A stretch of DNA of 55,564 bases from Acidobacteriota bacterium (GCA_004356105.1 SMYC01000050.1:1-55564); one strand, 5' to 3'; counted from the first letter of the stretch, positions 35,815 to 45,687 are shown. Program-made: numbers and translations. The notes: generated by a model not told the origin, from the letters alone.

Positions 35815-38742
35815 GTGAAGAGGTCGAGGTCGAGGTCGACAAAGCAGAATAAAACCAAGACCGTGGCCATAGCGGAGGCGCGCGGAGCGCTCGCGCAACG
35901 ACCAAACCTCTCGGCGGGCAAAAAAATCTTGTTTGCCATGGTGGCGAGCGGGGGTTTTTTCCTTCTGTTGGAAATCGTGCTTGCCGTCGCTGGTGTGAAA
36001 CCCGTGTTGTACCACGACGATCCTTATGTCGGGTTTGTATCGACCATCCCGTTGTTCGTCGAAGAGAGCGGCGGCCCCGACGGGCGAGTCCACATGGTGA
36101 CCGCCCGCAACAAGCTGCAGTGGTTCAACGCGCAACGGTTTCCCAAGGAGAAGGAGCGGAGTACCTTCCGTATTTTCACTCTTGGCGGTTCTACGACCTA
36201 CGGTCGACCCTATGACGACACCGCTTCGTTCGGCGGCTGGCTGCGGGAGCTACTACCCGCGGCGGACCCGAGCCGCGTCTGGGAGGTCATCAATGCTGGG
36301 GGGATAAGCTATGCCAGCTATCGCACCGCCATCGTCATGGAGGAATTGGTTCGGTACGAACCGGATCTCTTCATCGTTTACTCGGGCCACAACGAGTTTC
36401 TCGAGGAGCGGACCTACCGAAGCATCATCGAAACTCCCGAAGTAGTCACCGCCGCCGGAGCGGCGATGGGCCGTACCCGTATTTACACGGCTGTCAAAAC
36501 CATTATCGAGGCCGCGTCGCCTCTGCCCGCCGATCGAGAGGAGGGACCGGCGATCCTCCAGAGTGAAGTGGACACGATCCTGGAACGCTCGATGGGCCCG
36601 TCGGCCTACACCCGCAACGACACCTTGCGAGAACAGAAAATCGCCCACTACCGTTTCAATCTCGATCGTATGGTCGATCTCGCGCGCTCGGTGCGTGCCG
36701 ATCTGATTTTCGTCACGCCGGCCGCTAATCTGAAGGACTGCTCGCCCTTCAAGAGCGAGCATCTGAGTGGGCTGAACCGTGAAGACCTCCAGAGTTTCGA
36801 CGATTTGCTGACGCGTGCCGAGGACGCACGGGCCGCGGGCATCCTGGATGAGGCCCTCGAAGTCCTGGAACAGGCCGCGGCCATCGACGACCGCTTCGCC
36901 GAGCTTCTCTATCTGCGAGGACAGGTTCTGTACGACCTGGCGCGCTACGATGAAGCCAAGTCGGCGTTGCAGCGCGCGGTGGACGAAGACATTTGTTCGC
37001 TTCGAGCTTCGGCGTCTATCCAGCGAATCGTAGCCGAGATCGGTGAGAAAAGAGGCGTGCCCGTGGTCAACTTCGTCAGAACCATCGAAGAGCGAAGCGA
37101 GCATGGCATCCCTGGATCCGACCTTTTCCTCGACCATGTGCATCTCACCGTCGACGGGTATCGGCTGTTGGCTCTCGAGCTGCTCGAGACACTTCACGAT
37201 GCCGGCATCGCCAACCTAGATGAAGACTGGGGCGCGGCAAAAGTGGAGGCCGTATCGCGGGTGGTCGAAGGTCGCATCGATGAACGGGCCCATGGAGTCG
37301 CCTTGCGTAACCTGGCTAAAGTGTTCGCGTGGGCGGGCAAGTTCGACGAAGCCGAAAGACTGGCAGCTCGGGCGGCTGACTCACTAGGAGAAGATCCGGA
37401 GTCGTACAACACTCTTGGACTGAGCGCCGCAGCCCGTGGCGATTATGACGAAGCCATGCGGCAATATCGTCGCGCTTTGGAGGCCAACCCCGACTACATC
37501 GACGCGCATAACAACCTAGGCATAGCGCTGGTGTTCCAGGAAAGGTTTGGTGATGCGATCGTTCATTTTCGTGAGGCTCTTCAGATCGACCCGAATGACG
37601 AGATAGCACACCATAATTTGGCAGATGCGGCCAGGTCGCAGGGCAATCTCGACGAGGCCATTCGCCACTACCGGCAAGTGCTTCAGATCGACGGAAGCGA
37701 TGCGGACGTCCACAGCAATCTCGCCGTCGCGTTGATGGCACGAGGCCAAGTGGACGCGGCTATGGCCCATTTCCAGCAGGCCTTGGAAGCCAGGCCGGAT
37801 TCGGCAGAGGCGCACTACAACTTGGGAAAAGTGCTGGACGATCGGGGCCATCTCGACGAGGCGATCCACCACTACCGGGAAGCCCTTCGGATCCAACCGG
37901 ACTACGCCGAAGCTCACTACAATTTGGGGACTGTTCTCGGACCGCGTGGCGATCTCGACGAAGCGATCCGCCATTTTCGTGCCGCCCTCCAGGGGATACC
38001 GGACTTTGCCGAAGCCCACTACAACCTGGCGAACGCACTACTATCGCAAGACATGTACGAAGAGGCGATAAGCCATCTTCGTCAGGCTTTGCGGGCCAAG
38101 CCGGGCTACACCGAGGCAATGACCAATCTTGGATTCGCCTACAGTTCACAAGGTAAGTACGACGAGGCCCTCGCGCATTTTCGTCAGGTGCTGAAGCTTC
38201 GACCCCGCTACTCCAAAGCGCACCACAATGTGGGTGGTGTGCTCGCGTTGCAGGGACATCTCGAAGAAGCGATCCGGCACTATCGTCGAGCCGTCGAGCT
38301 CGAGCCGGAATTTGCCGAGGGACACCACAACCTGGCGAGCGTTCTTGCCGCGGTCGGCCGATGGGACGACGGCCTTCAGCATTATCGGCGCGCGGCGCGA
38401 CTCGAGCCCGATTGGCCAAAGCCGCTTCGGGCCGTGGCGTGGACTCTTGCCACGCACCCGGATCCGCAGGTGCGTGACGCCGCGCGAGCGATCGAACTTG
38501 CCGAGCGCGCGGCGGCGTTGACGGACTACCGGGATGCCGCAATCCTCGACGCGTTGGCAGCATCTTATGCGTCGGCTGGACAATTCGATCGTGCCGTCGA
38601 GATGGCACGAAGAGGACTCCGCCTGCCGTCTGCTGCTGAAGCCGACCCACTGGCCCGTGAGATTCGAAGCCGCATGGAGCTCTACCGACAAGGAAAGGCC
38701 TACCGGCAGCCTGCCCGAGCAGGCGCGATCCGCTCCAGGTAG
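35815..38742 (+). CDS. Membrane-anchored SGNH-hydrolase-like protein with TPR array
   Basis: A 975-residue protein from GTG 35815. A basic Ser/Arg start precedes a signal-anchor (ILFAMVASGGFFLLLEIVLA). Residues 118-450 form an SGNH/GDSL-like domain with block I LGGSTTYG (Ser126), block III YSGHNEF (Asn193) and block V DHVHLTVDGY (Asp440, His443). A TPR-like pair (about residues 330-395) is inserted between blocks III and V. From about residue 500 to 890 about eleven 34-residue TPRs follow (AEAHYNLGKVLDDRGHLDEA and similar). The catalytic set is complete, so an esterase or acyl-transfer role on an envelope polymer is possible. The start is uncertain. Confidence 0.85.
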   Translation: MKRSRSRSTKQNKTKTVAIAEARGALAQRPNLSAGKKILFAMVASGGFFLLLEIVLAVAGVKPVLYHDDPYVGFVSTIPLFVEESGGPDGRVHMVTARNKLQWFNAQRFPKEKERSTFRIFTLGGSTTYGRPYDDTASFGGWLRELLPAADPSRVWEVINAGGISYASYRTAIVMEELVRYEPDLFIVYSGHNEFLEERTYRSIIETPEVVTAAGAAMGRTRIYTAVKTIIEAASPLPADREEGPAILQSEVDTILERSMGPSAYTRNDTLREQKIAHYRFNLDRMVDLARSVRADLIFVTPAANLKDCSPFKSEHLSGLNREDLQSFDDLLTRAEDARAAGILDEALEVLEQAAAIDDRFAELLYLRGQVLYDLARYDEAKSALQRAVDEDICSLRASASIQRIVAEIGEKRGVPVVNFVRTIEERSEHGIPGSDLFLDHVHLTVDGYRLLALELLETLHDAGIANLDEDWGAAKVEAVSRVVEGRIDERAHGVALRNLAKVFAWAGKFDEAERLAARAADSLGEDPESYNTLGLSAAARGDYDEAMRQYRRALEANPDYIDAHNNLGIALVFQERFGDAIVHFREALQIDPNDEIAHHNLADAARSQGNLDEAIRHYRQVLQIDGSDADVHSNLAVALMARGQVDAAMAHFQQALEARPDSAEAHYNLGKVLDDRGHLDEAIHHYREALRIQPDYAEAHYNLGTVLGPRGDLDEAIRHFRAALQGIPDFAEAHYNLANALLSQDMYEEAISHLRQALRAKPGYTEAMTNLGFAYSSQGKYDEALAHFRQVLKLRPRYSKAHHNVGGVLALQGHLEEAIRHYRRAVELEPEFAEGHHNLASVLAAVGRWDDGLQHYRRAARLEPDWPKPLRAVAWTLATHPDPQVRDAARAIELAERAAALTDYRDAAILDALAASYASAGQFDRAVEMARRGLRLPSAAEADPLAREIRSRMELYRQGKAYRQPARAGAIRSR

Positions 38743-38749
38743 GCGCACG

Positions 38750-38783
38750 AAAAAAAAGGCCGCCGCGCAGAAGCGCGACGGCC
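38750..38783 (-). terminator. Rho-independent terminator of the TonB receptor gene
   Basis: Minus strand: an 11-base stem (38783-38773 with 38768-38758, one G-U type mismatch), a 4-base loop, then eight T residues (38757-38750), 14 bases after the stop codon. A textbook intrinsic terminator. Confidence 0.92.
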
Positions 38784-38797
38784 CGTTGGTTACTCGT

Positions 38798-41700
38798 CTA
38801 GAAGCGGAAGAGGAGCGTGAGCTGGAAGCCCCTGGCCGCCTGGAGGCTACGGAGCTGAGCGTAGTTGCTGCTCCATACCCGGTTGGCTCCGCCATAAGTG
38901 AACTGGTGGTGATCGCTCGAGTTCAGCAGGTTGAAGATGTTTGCTCCGATCTCGAACTCTTGGTTGTCCCCGAAGCTGAAGATCTTTCCGACCTTCAGAC
39001 CGAGCGTATTGATAGCCGGTGCTCTCGCCTGGCCGTCGCAGGACACGCCGTTGGCCGGTAGGTCGGTCGACGGACATCCGCTGCCGCGGTTTTCGCCGAC
39101 GAGACGATAAACGGTCGCGAGCGGGTTCTCCTGCGTGGTGCCATTGTCGAGCGGGACGCGCTCTGGGCCGTAGATGGGGTCATTGCCGGGGTTGTCGAGA
39201 AGAGCGCCACTCCACGGACCCGCATTCGAGGTGAAGCTAAAGGCGAGCGTGATGTCCTTCGGCGCACGATAGGTGGTGCCGAAACGGATCGAGTACCGCC
39301 GCCACGTCGGGTTGTACGAGAGCGCGGTGGAGGCTCGCAGCGTGTTGTGCTCGTTGTTGCCCCGCGGCATATAGAGCGCCCTGTCGGAGTCGAACGTCTC
39401 GGGCTGGATAAACCGCGCCGGGTCGGTCGGATTCCAGTCGCCGGAGAAATGCTGCCATTGACGGTTGATGCCGGCCATGAAGCTGAAGCGCTGCGTCTGC
39501 TTGGTCGCGGTGATCTCGAGCGCCGTGTAGTTGAGCTTCGACCAGGCATTGTTCGTCTGCTGGTTGATGATCCCACGATTCGGGTCGATCAATCCGAAGC
39601 CTCCGAACGGCTGGCCAGGACCACTCGGATACATGCCGTTGGTGTCGGTCAAGGCGTAGTTCTTCGTATAGCGGCGACTCACGATAGCGGTGTCGATGGC
39701 GAGCTGCCCCGGAAGCTGCGTCCGGTAGCCGATGATGGCCTCGTTGACGTAGGGCTGGGTCAGATCGGGGTCGAAGTCGATCGACGGGTCGATTCTGGTG
39801 CTGCTCCGCGGGTCGAAGTCACTCAGCTCGAAGATGCCGTCGCCGTCCTCGTCCCATTCCCTGATAAGGTCCGTGCGGCCGCCGCCCGAGCCCGTGTAGC
39901 TCGTGACGTTGTCCCGTCCGTTGACCTGCTCGTGAATGAGTCCCCAGCTTCCGCGGAGGATGTTGCGGGCGTCTTCGGTCAGCATGTAGGAGAAGCCGAC
40001 ACGAGGTCCGACGACGGCCGTGTTCATGCGGTCGAAGTCGTCGAGCGTGTCATGCCGGGTGACCAAGTCCAGACGCACTCCCAGGTTCAAGGTCAATCGC
40101 TGAGTGGGCTTCCACGAATCCGTGAAGTAGAGGCCGATGTCACGGTCGGCGGCGCCTCTTGTTTGGACGCTGCTGACGTCACGGCGGACGCGCTCAAAGG
40201 GCCGCGTGCCGAGGGCGAGATTGGTGGAATCGATGGGCACGTGACCCTCGTAGTACCAGCCATCGGCGTTGGCGTTGTAGGACGTCACGCTCTCTCGCCG
40301 GTTCCTGGGGGCGAGAAAGAGGCCGGTCTTGAACTCGTGGTTGCCGCCCCAGCCTTCCTTGAAGTGGGTGATGTCGGCTCGAATGAGCAGAATGGAGGAG
40401 GGGTCTGCAGTGGTTTGAGGCATGCCGCCCGCGACCTGCCGTGCGTCGCCGTCGAGCTCTCCGCCGGATCTGGTGAAGCTATCGAAGATCTCGATCTCGA
40501 GGCCGATATCGCCGATGTTCGGCTGCGCTGCCACGAGTGTCTCGCCCGCTTTGTCGTTGAAGCCGAGCGTAAACTGGGCGGTCGTGTCGGTGCCGAATAC
40601 GGACGTCAACTTGCCGCCGATGAGGTTGCCGCCGGTCTTGACGGTCAAGTAGTTCGACCAGTTGTACTCACGGTCGCTCGTATTGTCGAGCGTGTCGCGC
40701 TGGTAGAAGGCGCTCAACTGGTGATTCGAGTTCAGCTGGCTCGTGATCTTGAAATAAGGCTGGTGGCTCTTGCTCGTGTTCGGAAACACCTCGTAGACCG
40801 GAACCGTGCCGCGTGCCGGCGTGTCCGCCGAGCCGCCGAGGGCGATTCCCGAGTAGCGATCCAAACGCGTGGTGTTCACGCCGGTACGGCTGATGCCGGC
40901 GGCGAGGTCGGCGCGACGGTACGAGAAGAAGAACCAGGCCTTATCTTGAGCGATCGGGCCGCCGATGGCGCCGTCGAACTGACGAATTTGACTCGTCGTG
41001 GGCGTGCCAGCCGTTCCCTCTAGCTCGACGGAGTTGTCACCGTTCCAGTCCAAGTTCTGCCACGCGAGCGCAGCTGAGCCGGAAAAGTTGTTGCCGCCGC
41101 TCTTGGTGACGACATTCATGACGATGCCGGTTCCCATAGGCTCGTCGGCCGTGATACCGCCGGTCTTGACCGAGACGTCCTCGACCATGTCCGCGCCCAT
41201 GCCGACATAGGTGACCTGAGCGTCGTCATAGCCGACGGCCGACATGCCTTCGATTTGGATCACGTGAGCGAAGTGCTCGGTCGCGTGCCCGAAATAGACC
41301 ATGCGGCCGCTGCCGTCGTCGAAAGGACGTGCGTTCACGCCGGGGGTGAGCTCGAGGAAGTCGCTCCAGTTGCGACGAGCCTGGATAGGCATTTCGCGCT
41401 GGAACTCACCATCGACGTTCAAGATGTTCGACGGTGACGCGATTTCGAGCATGGGTGTCTCTGCCGTGACGGTGATGGTCTCTTCTACACCGCCGATGCC
41501 CATTGTGACGTCGACGTTGAAGTTCGAGCCCGCACGAAGAACGATGCCTTCCTGCCGGTAGCTGGCGAAGCCTGAAAGCTCGGCCAGGACAGCATAAGTA
41601 CCGGGTGGCAGGTTGAGAACACGGTAGTAACCCGAGCCGTCCGACAGGGCGACTTGGTCCGCCATGATGGCGTCGCTGCTGACCGTGACGGTTACGCCCG

Positions 41701-41821
41701 GCAGCACCGCGCCAGACGCATCCTTGACGTTACCTCGAAGACTTCCCGTACCTGCTTGTGAGAAGGCAAGTCCGCTGGTCGCGAGGATGAGCACGAGTGC
41801 GATTAGGATGGTTTTACGCAA
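38798..41821 (-). CDS. TonB-dependent receptor with carboxypeptidase-regulatory-like N-domain
   Basis: A 1007-residue outer-membrane receptor of the Oar/CarboxypepD_reg type common in Acidobacteriota. I choose TTG 41821 as start: AGGAGG (41833-41828) stands exactly 6 bases before it, and the next upstream ATG (41848) would put that ribosome site inside the coding sequence. The signal peptide (RKTILIALVLILATSGLAFS) is followed by a CNA-B/CarboxypepD-like domain (about 25-110, GSLRGNVKDASGAVLPGVTV). The TonB plug (VEETITVTAETPMLEIASPS) and the barrel follow, ending in aromatic FQLTLLFRF. Likely cargo is a large carbohydrate, peptide or siderophore, not identifiable here. Confidence 0.93.
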   Translation of the reverse strand: MRKTILIALVLILATSGLAFSQAGTGSLRGNVKDASGAVLPGVTVTVSSDAIMADQVALSDGSGYYRVLNLPPGTYAVLAELSGFASYRQEGIVLRAGSNFNVDVTMGIGGVEETITVTAETPMLEIASPSNILNVDGEFQREMPIQARRNWSDFLELTPGVNARPFDDGSGRMVYFGHATEHFAHVIQIEGMSAVGYDDAQVTYVGMGADMVEDVSVKTGGITADEPMGTGIVMNVVTKSGGNNFSGSAALAWQNLDWNGDNSVELEGTAGTPTTSQIRQFDGAIGGPIAQDKAWFFFSYRRADLAAGISRTGVNTTRLDRYSGIALGGSADTPARGTVPVYEVFPNTSKSHQPYFKITSQLNSNHQLSAFYQRDTLDNTSDREYNWSNYLTVKTGGNLIGGKLTSVFGTDTTAQFTLGFNDKAGETLVAAQPNIGDIGLEIEIFDSFTRSGGELDGDARQVAGGMPQTTADPSSILLIRADITHFKEGWGGNHEFKTGLFLAPRNRRESVTSYNANADGWYYEGHVPIDSTNLALGTRPFERVRRDVSSVQTRGAADRDIGLYFTDSWKPTQRLTLNLGVRLDLVTRHDTLDDFDRMNTAVVGPRVGFSYMLTEDARNILRGSWGLIHEQVNGRDNVTSYTGSGGGRTDLIREWDEDGDGIFELSDFDPRSSTRIDPSIDFDPDLTQPYVNEAIIGYRTQLPGQLAIDTAIVSRRYTKNYALTDTNGMYPSGPGQPFGGFGLIDPNRGIINQQTNNAWSKLNYTALEITATKQTQRFSFMAGINRQWQHFSGDWNPTDPARFIQPETFDSDRALYMPRGNNEHNTLRASTALSYNPTWRRYSIRFGTTYRAPKDITLAFSFTSNAGPWSGALLDNPGNDPIYGPERVPLDNGTTQENPLATVYRLVGENRGSGCPSTDLPANGVSCDGQARAPAINTLGLKVGKIFSFGDNQEFEIGANIFNLLNSSDHHQFTYGGANRVWSSNYAQLRSLQAARGFQLTLLFRF

Positions 41822-41849
41822 TGTCTTCCTCCTTTGGAAATTATTCATG

Positions 41850-41901
41850 GCAGCTCTGCCCGTGGCGATGCCTAGCCGAACTTGCAGAGCTGCGATTTAT
41901 A
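41850..41901 (-). promoter_or_regulatory. TonB receptor promoter -10 and 5' leader hairpin
   Basis: Minus strand: TATAAA (41901-41896) is a good -10 box. The predicted transcript begins at or near a perfect 10-base inverted repeat, GCAGCTCTGC (41893-41884) with GCAGAGCTGC (41859-41850), enclosing a 24-base loop that contains a small GGC/GCC pairing. The ribosome site and TTG start follow 17-29 bases later. It may stabilise the mRNA or act as a cis-regulatory RNA. Confidence 0.5.
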
Positions 41902-42072
41902 CCTCGTTGCATCGAAAACTAATGCATACCGTATACCACATTTCAACGAAAAGGCGTAAGTTGTAAGATATTGATTCTAAATAGGTTGCTTTCTAGCCTG
42001 GGAGATTTACTGAGGATGGGTTGGTCCGATATCCAAAAAAACAGTATCGGTACTCCAAGCGTTTGGAGAAGC

Positions 42073-44169
42073 TCAGGGCTCGGAGCCAGATTCTAGGCGA
42101 GCCAAAAAATCTTGGATTTTCTGCTGTGTCGGGTCGAGCTCGATCGAGCGTCTCAAATAGCCGATCGCGCTCTGCCTGTTGCCTAGCTGAGCGTGGGATA
42201 GCCCGAGCGCGTTGAGAACCGAGGGGTCCGGCCGGCGGATGGAAGCTGCGACCTCGAAGAGATCGGCCGCTCGCTTGAAGTTGCTCGACTGGAAGTGCGC
42301 GTCGCCGAGCGCGAGGAGGACTTCCACGTTCTCAGGAGCCTGCGCCCGGGCGGGCTCGAGAAGACGAACGGCTTCGCGCAACTCGCCTTCGTCGAGGTGG
42401 AAACGGGCCAGCAGAAGGCGCGCGGGCACGAGGTTGGGATCGCCTGCGAGTGCCTTCTCCGCGAGTGCTCGGCCCTCGTCGAGCCTCCCGACCCGCATCG
42501 CTTGTTCTGCGAGGACGGTGCCCACGAGTCCCGCGTTCTCGCCATCGATGCTCTCTTTGATGGCCCAAGCCCGGTGAATGGCTGAGAGAGGCGAAACGTC
42601 GAAGTCGACCCCGCGCGAGGCGACGGTGTTGGCCTCAGGGTCTTTGAGGTCGACGACGAGTCGAAAGCGTCCACTCTGGATGCCGTCTAGGGCCATTCTC
42701 AGCACGACGGGACGCTCATAGAAATCGAGCCGGTAGCTTTCATCCCGAAGCGGCTCGCCCTTGATTTCGTCGTCGTCGAGCTCATTACGAGCATAGACCT
42801 TCGCGTGCAGCTCATAACCGGGCGGGATATTCTCGACCGGCACATGGGTCATCAAATAGTCACCAATGGCAATCGTCCGCTGCGCGTTCGGGTCGAGTCC
42901 CACGACGCCCATCTGATACGTGCGGTACGGCTCGGGCGCGCCGTCGGTCTGAGGTTTCAGCCGTGCCACCCCGTATAACGGAACGGGTGATCCGAGCCAA
43001 GGCGCGCTCGTGTCGAGATCCGGAACCGCGAGCTCGGCCTCGAAAATCGTGTACTCCGTTCGCGCCTGATTCTTCAAGACGACCCGCAATCGATAATTGC
43101 CGGCGATGAGGGGGAACATGTCCCGGTAGGCGAACGCGCGATAGGCGACGTCGCGGAACTGAGTCTCTGTTAGCTGAACAAAGGGTTGTTTCGTGAAGCT
43201 GTGCACGATGGTTGCGTCGTCGTCGGGCGTCGTGACCTCTGCGCGAACCTCGAAGCTCGTGTAGTAGGTGTTCTTCTTGGGATCGTGAGCGAGCGTCATG
43301 TCATGGGGGGCGATCTCGATGCTGAAATGAACGAAGCTCGCTCCCCCCGGCCCGGGCAGCACGTTTGCCATGCCCTTGTTGGGGATGTAGTTGAACAGGT
43401 ATTCCGCTTCGACGACTCCCCGGGCAGCGTCAGCGTCGTCGACGTATCGCGTATCGACTCGGCGATGTGGCGATACGTAGATATCCGAGAGGAGACTCTG
43501 GAAGTCGAGTCCGCCGCGATCGGGCTGGTAGATGTTCGTCATCACGCCTTGATCGGCTCGCAAGGTATAGGCTGCATGCGCGAGGCTCGGGCTCATCTCC
43601 TGGAGTTGGATATAGGCCTCCATCCGCACGTCTTCGCGGTTCATCGGTTGCGCCGGCATCAAATCCGTCGGGTCGTCGAGAAAGTGATTGAACATCCGAT
43701 AGGGTCCGACCGCGTATTCCTGAAAGAAGAGGAAATTCAGCGGCGGAAGCGCCTTGTCACGCTTCTGCCGATAGAACCAAACCTCTGTCGGGTAGAGCAT
43801 GGGAATGCTGGTGAAATCTTCACGGTCGTCGGGCTCTCCGAGGATGATGTAGATCTTGCCGCGATCCGTCATCCATCCGGGCATCGCCGACTCACGGCTG
43901 AAATATTTGTTCGCGTGCTCGTAGCGCCGGTAGTGCTCTTCTTTGAACTCGTTCACCGGCGTAATCGTGTCAGGATCACGCCGCTGCCAGAACGCGTTGA
44001 TGAACGCGGCCCGTTCTTCCTCGGACTGGAGATCGAGGAACGCATCGCGCTCTCTGTCGGCGATGATGTAAAGGACTTGTTTTTCGATCCAGTCCCGGTG
44101 ACGATCCGGGAGCCTGTCGATGCGCTCGTCGGCGGTGATGAGCAGAGCCAGGACCATAAGAGCCATCAT
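42073..44169 (-). CDS. GWxTD domain-containing protein with C-terminal TPRs
   Basis: A 698-residue protein with a weak N-terminal hydrophobic segment (MMALMVLALLITA). The family signature GWMTD is at 98-102, followed by RGKIYIILGEPDDRE. A beta-rich middle contains YPTEVWFYRQ and FVHFSIEIAPHDMTL. The last 150 residues are TPR-like (LDEGRALAEKALAGDPNLVP, ALGLSHAQLGNRQSAIGYLR). GWxTD proteins are widespread in Acidobacteriota, probably exported, and of unknown function. It lies 61 bases after the CinA/MoaB-like gene on the same strand. Confidence 0.88.
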   Translation of the reverse strand: MMALMVLALLITADERIDRLPDRHRDWIEKQVLYIIADRERDAFLDLQSEEERAAFINAFWQRRDPDTITPVNEFKEEHYRRYEHANKYFSRESAMPGWMTDRGKIYIILGEPDDREDFTSIPMLYPTEVWFYRQKRDKALPPLNFLFFQEYAVGPYRMFNHFLDDPTDLMPAQPMNREDVRMEAYIQLQEMSPSLAHAAYTLRADQGVMTNIYQPDRGGLDFQSLLSDIYVSPHRRVDTRYVDDADAARGVVEAEYLFNYIPNKGMANVLPGPGGASFVHFSIEIAPHDMTLAHDPKKNTYYTSFEVRAEVTTPDDDATIVHSFTKQPFVQLTETQFRDVAYRAFAYRDMFPLIAGNYRLRVVLKNQARTEYTIFEAELAVPDLDTSAPWLGSPVPLYGVARLKPQTDGAPEPYRTYQMGVVGLDPNAQRTIAIGDYLMTHVPVENIPPGYELHAKVYARNELDDDEIKGEPLRDESYRLDFYERPVVLRMALDGIQSGRFRLVVDLKDPEANTVASRGVDFDVSPLSAIHRAWAIKESIDGENAGLVGTVLAEQAMRVGRLDEGRALAEKALAGDPNLVPARLLLARFHLDEGELREAVRLLEPARAQAPENVEVLLALGDAHFQSSNFKRAADLFEVAASIRRPDPSVLNALGLSHAQLGNRQSAIGYLRRSIELDPTQQKIQDFLARLESGSEP

Positions 44170-44230
44170 GACTTTTCCACGTTACCCGCGCGTGGGGATA
44201 GAGTCAAGATGCTTCGTCAGGACCCGTCCT

Positions 44231-44968
44231 TTATTCCGTCCATAGAGGCTCGCCATCGGGGAGTTTTTGTTGGAAGTCCGTAAAAGCGCGCTCGACGGCG
44301 TTTCTATCCGTGCCGTCGAAAGTGACTTTGGTCTCGTATTTGGGGTCTTGCCATCGTGGGTAGGAGCCGATCGCGACTTTCGGATGCTGGGACACGGTCT
44401 CGTCGAGAAAAGGTTTCAATGCGGCTTCGTCGAGCTTGGTGAACACCGAGCGCGTGACGAAGGGCGCACCGGCTTCGAGGTGCTCGCGGACGATCTCGAG
44501 CTTCATACGAAAGACCTCCGGGATGCCCGGCATGATCCAGACGTTGTCGAGAACCGTCAAAGGCCAAGGCGTGCGCGCGCTCCAGAGCTTCTTGACTCCT
44601 TCTGGAACGTTGGCGAGAAGGAGATGGTTCTCGGTGACGTCCTCGCCATAATGGTCACGGAGCGCGCGCTCCAGATCGGGGTCCCGCACGACGGAAACGT
44701 TGAAGGCCTCTGCGATCGCAGCGATAGTCACGTCGTCATGAGTCGGTCCGACACCGCCGCTGGTGAACAAGTGGTCATAGGCTTTCGAGAGTTGCTGTAC
44801 TTCGTGGACGATGCCGGGGATGGTGTCGGGAATGACGACGACGCGCGCGAGCTCGACGCCCCGTTCGCGCAAGACGCGAGCGAGCTCGAAGACGTTCGCC
44901 TCGCGGATCTTTCCGCTGAGGATCTCGTCCCCGATGATGAGCGCGGCTGCTGTTCGCGTTGGACGCAT
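44231..44968 (-). CDS. Molybdopterin-binding / CinA N-terminal-like protein
   Basis: A 245-residue MoCF-biosynthesis-fold protein. ATG 44968 (MRPTRTAAALIIGDEILSGK) matches the family start and has GAAAGAG before it; the frame is open 82 codons further upstream, but that part overlaps the previous gene and is unlike any protein. Motifs are GDEILSGKIREANVFELARV and FTSGGVGPTHDDVT, the pterin-binding loop. The C-terminal CinA amidohydrolase domain is missing, so NMN deamidation is unlikely. A pyrophosphatase or MoaB-like activity is possible. Confidence 0.85.
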   Translation of the reverse strand: MRPTRTAAALIIGDEILSGKIREANVFELARVLRERGVELARVVVIPDTIPGIVHEVQQLSKAYDHLFTSGGVGPTHDDVTIAAIAEAFNVSVVRDPDLERALRDHYGEDVTENHLLLANVPEGVKKLWSARTPWPLTVLDNVWIMPGIPEVFRMKLEIVREHLEAGAPFVTRSVFTKLDEAALKPFLDETVSQHPKVAIGSYPRWQDPKYETKVTFDGTDRNAVERAFTDFQQKLPDGEPLWTE

Positions 44969-44991
44969 CTCTTTCTCAGTCGGTCTGGCTG

Positions 44992-45687
44992 TTAGCGGAC
45001 GGAGAGCTCGGGAAGAGGGGCGACGATCGCCTGCTTCGATTCCGCGACGATCAGAGAGACTTGGCGCGACCACGGTTGCGCGCGGCCCCCGGTGACGTAG
45101 CGGTGCCAATCGCCGAGTGACGTGACGCCGATGATCCTGAAGTAGTGCCAACCGTTCGAGACCAAGAAGCGGCCGCTCTCGCTGCCAATGATGATGCCAG
45201 CCTGTTTCTCCCAAGGAATGATGCGGTCGTGCAACAGACTTTCATAGGTGTCTGTTTTGCCCGTAGCGATTCTATGGGAAACCAGGACCTGGAGCGGGGC
45301 CTTTTCCATGTCCCCCCACGCGAGCGATGCGTCCATTTCGACGAACTCGTCGCGATGCTCCTGAGTCAGAGCGCCGATGCGGCCATAGAGCCCGCCGAGC
45401 GACGCACCGCTCTTCTGGACCGCGTCGTGGAACGTATCCATCCCTGCCATTCCCCGATAGGTCGAGACGACGATCAGATCGAGGGGTTCGGGGCTTTCCG
45501 CTTCGCGATAGCCCCGGAATCGCAGCATCGACGCATGAGCGCGATAAACCGGAAGCGCTTCCTCTTTGAAGATCGTTACCGCTTCCTGACTCTGGCCGGG
45601 AAGAAACTTGAACGTGACGAGCTGGCGAACTTCTGGAAGCTCTTGGGCGGGCGCGGTCAGAGCGAGCACAACGAGCCATGCGGTCAT
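44992..45687 (-). CDS. Small exported protein of unknown function
   Basis: A 231-residue product from ATG 45687, whose ATGA overlaps the stop of the upstream RluA-like gene. The signal peptide (MTAWLVVLALTAPAQ) is short. The mature part contains two similar alpha/beta segments (VTFKFLPGQSQEAVTIFKEE and LVSHRIATGKTDTYESLLHD), which suggests a duplicated ferredoxin-like dimeric barrel of the kind seen in NIPSNAP or antibiotic-biosynthesis monooxygenase families. That assignment is a guess. Confidence 0.7.
   Translation of the reverse strand: MTAWLVVLALTAPAQELPEVRQLVTFKFLPGQSQEAVTIFKEEALPVYRAHASMLRFRGYREAESPEPLDLIVVSTYRGMAGMDTFHDAVQKSGASLGGLYGRIGALTQEHRDEFVEMDASLAWGDMEKAPLQVLVSHRIATGKTDTYESLLHDRIIPWEKQAGIIIGSESGRFLVSNGWHYFRIIGVTSLGDWHRYVTGGRAQPWSRQVSLIVAESKQAIVAPLPELSVR

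Noticed and set aside
39347-41023. Long plus-strand frame (558 codons) opposite the TonB receptor
   Set aside because: Mirror of the receptor gene, which has signal peptide, plug, barrel, terminator and promoter on the minus strand.
42026-42050. CCGATA/TATCGG inverted repeat after the GWxTD gene
   Set aside because: The T-run lies in the loop, not after the stem, so it is not a convincing terminator.
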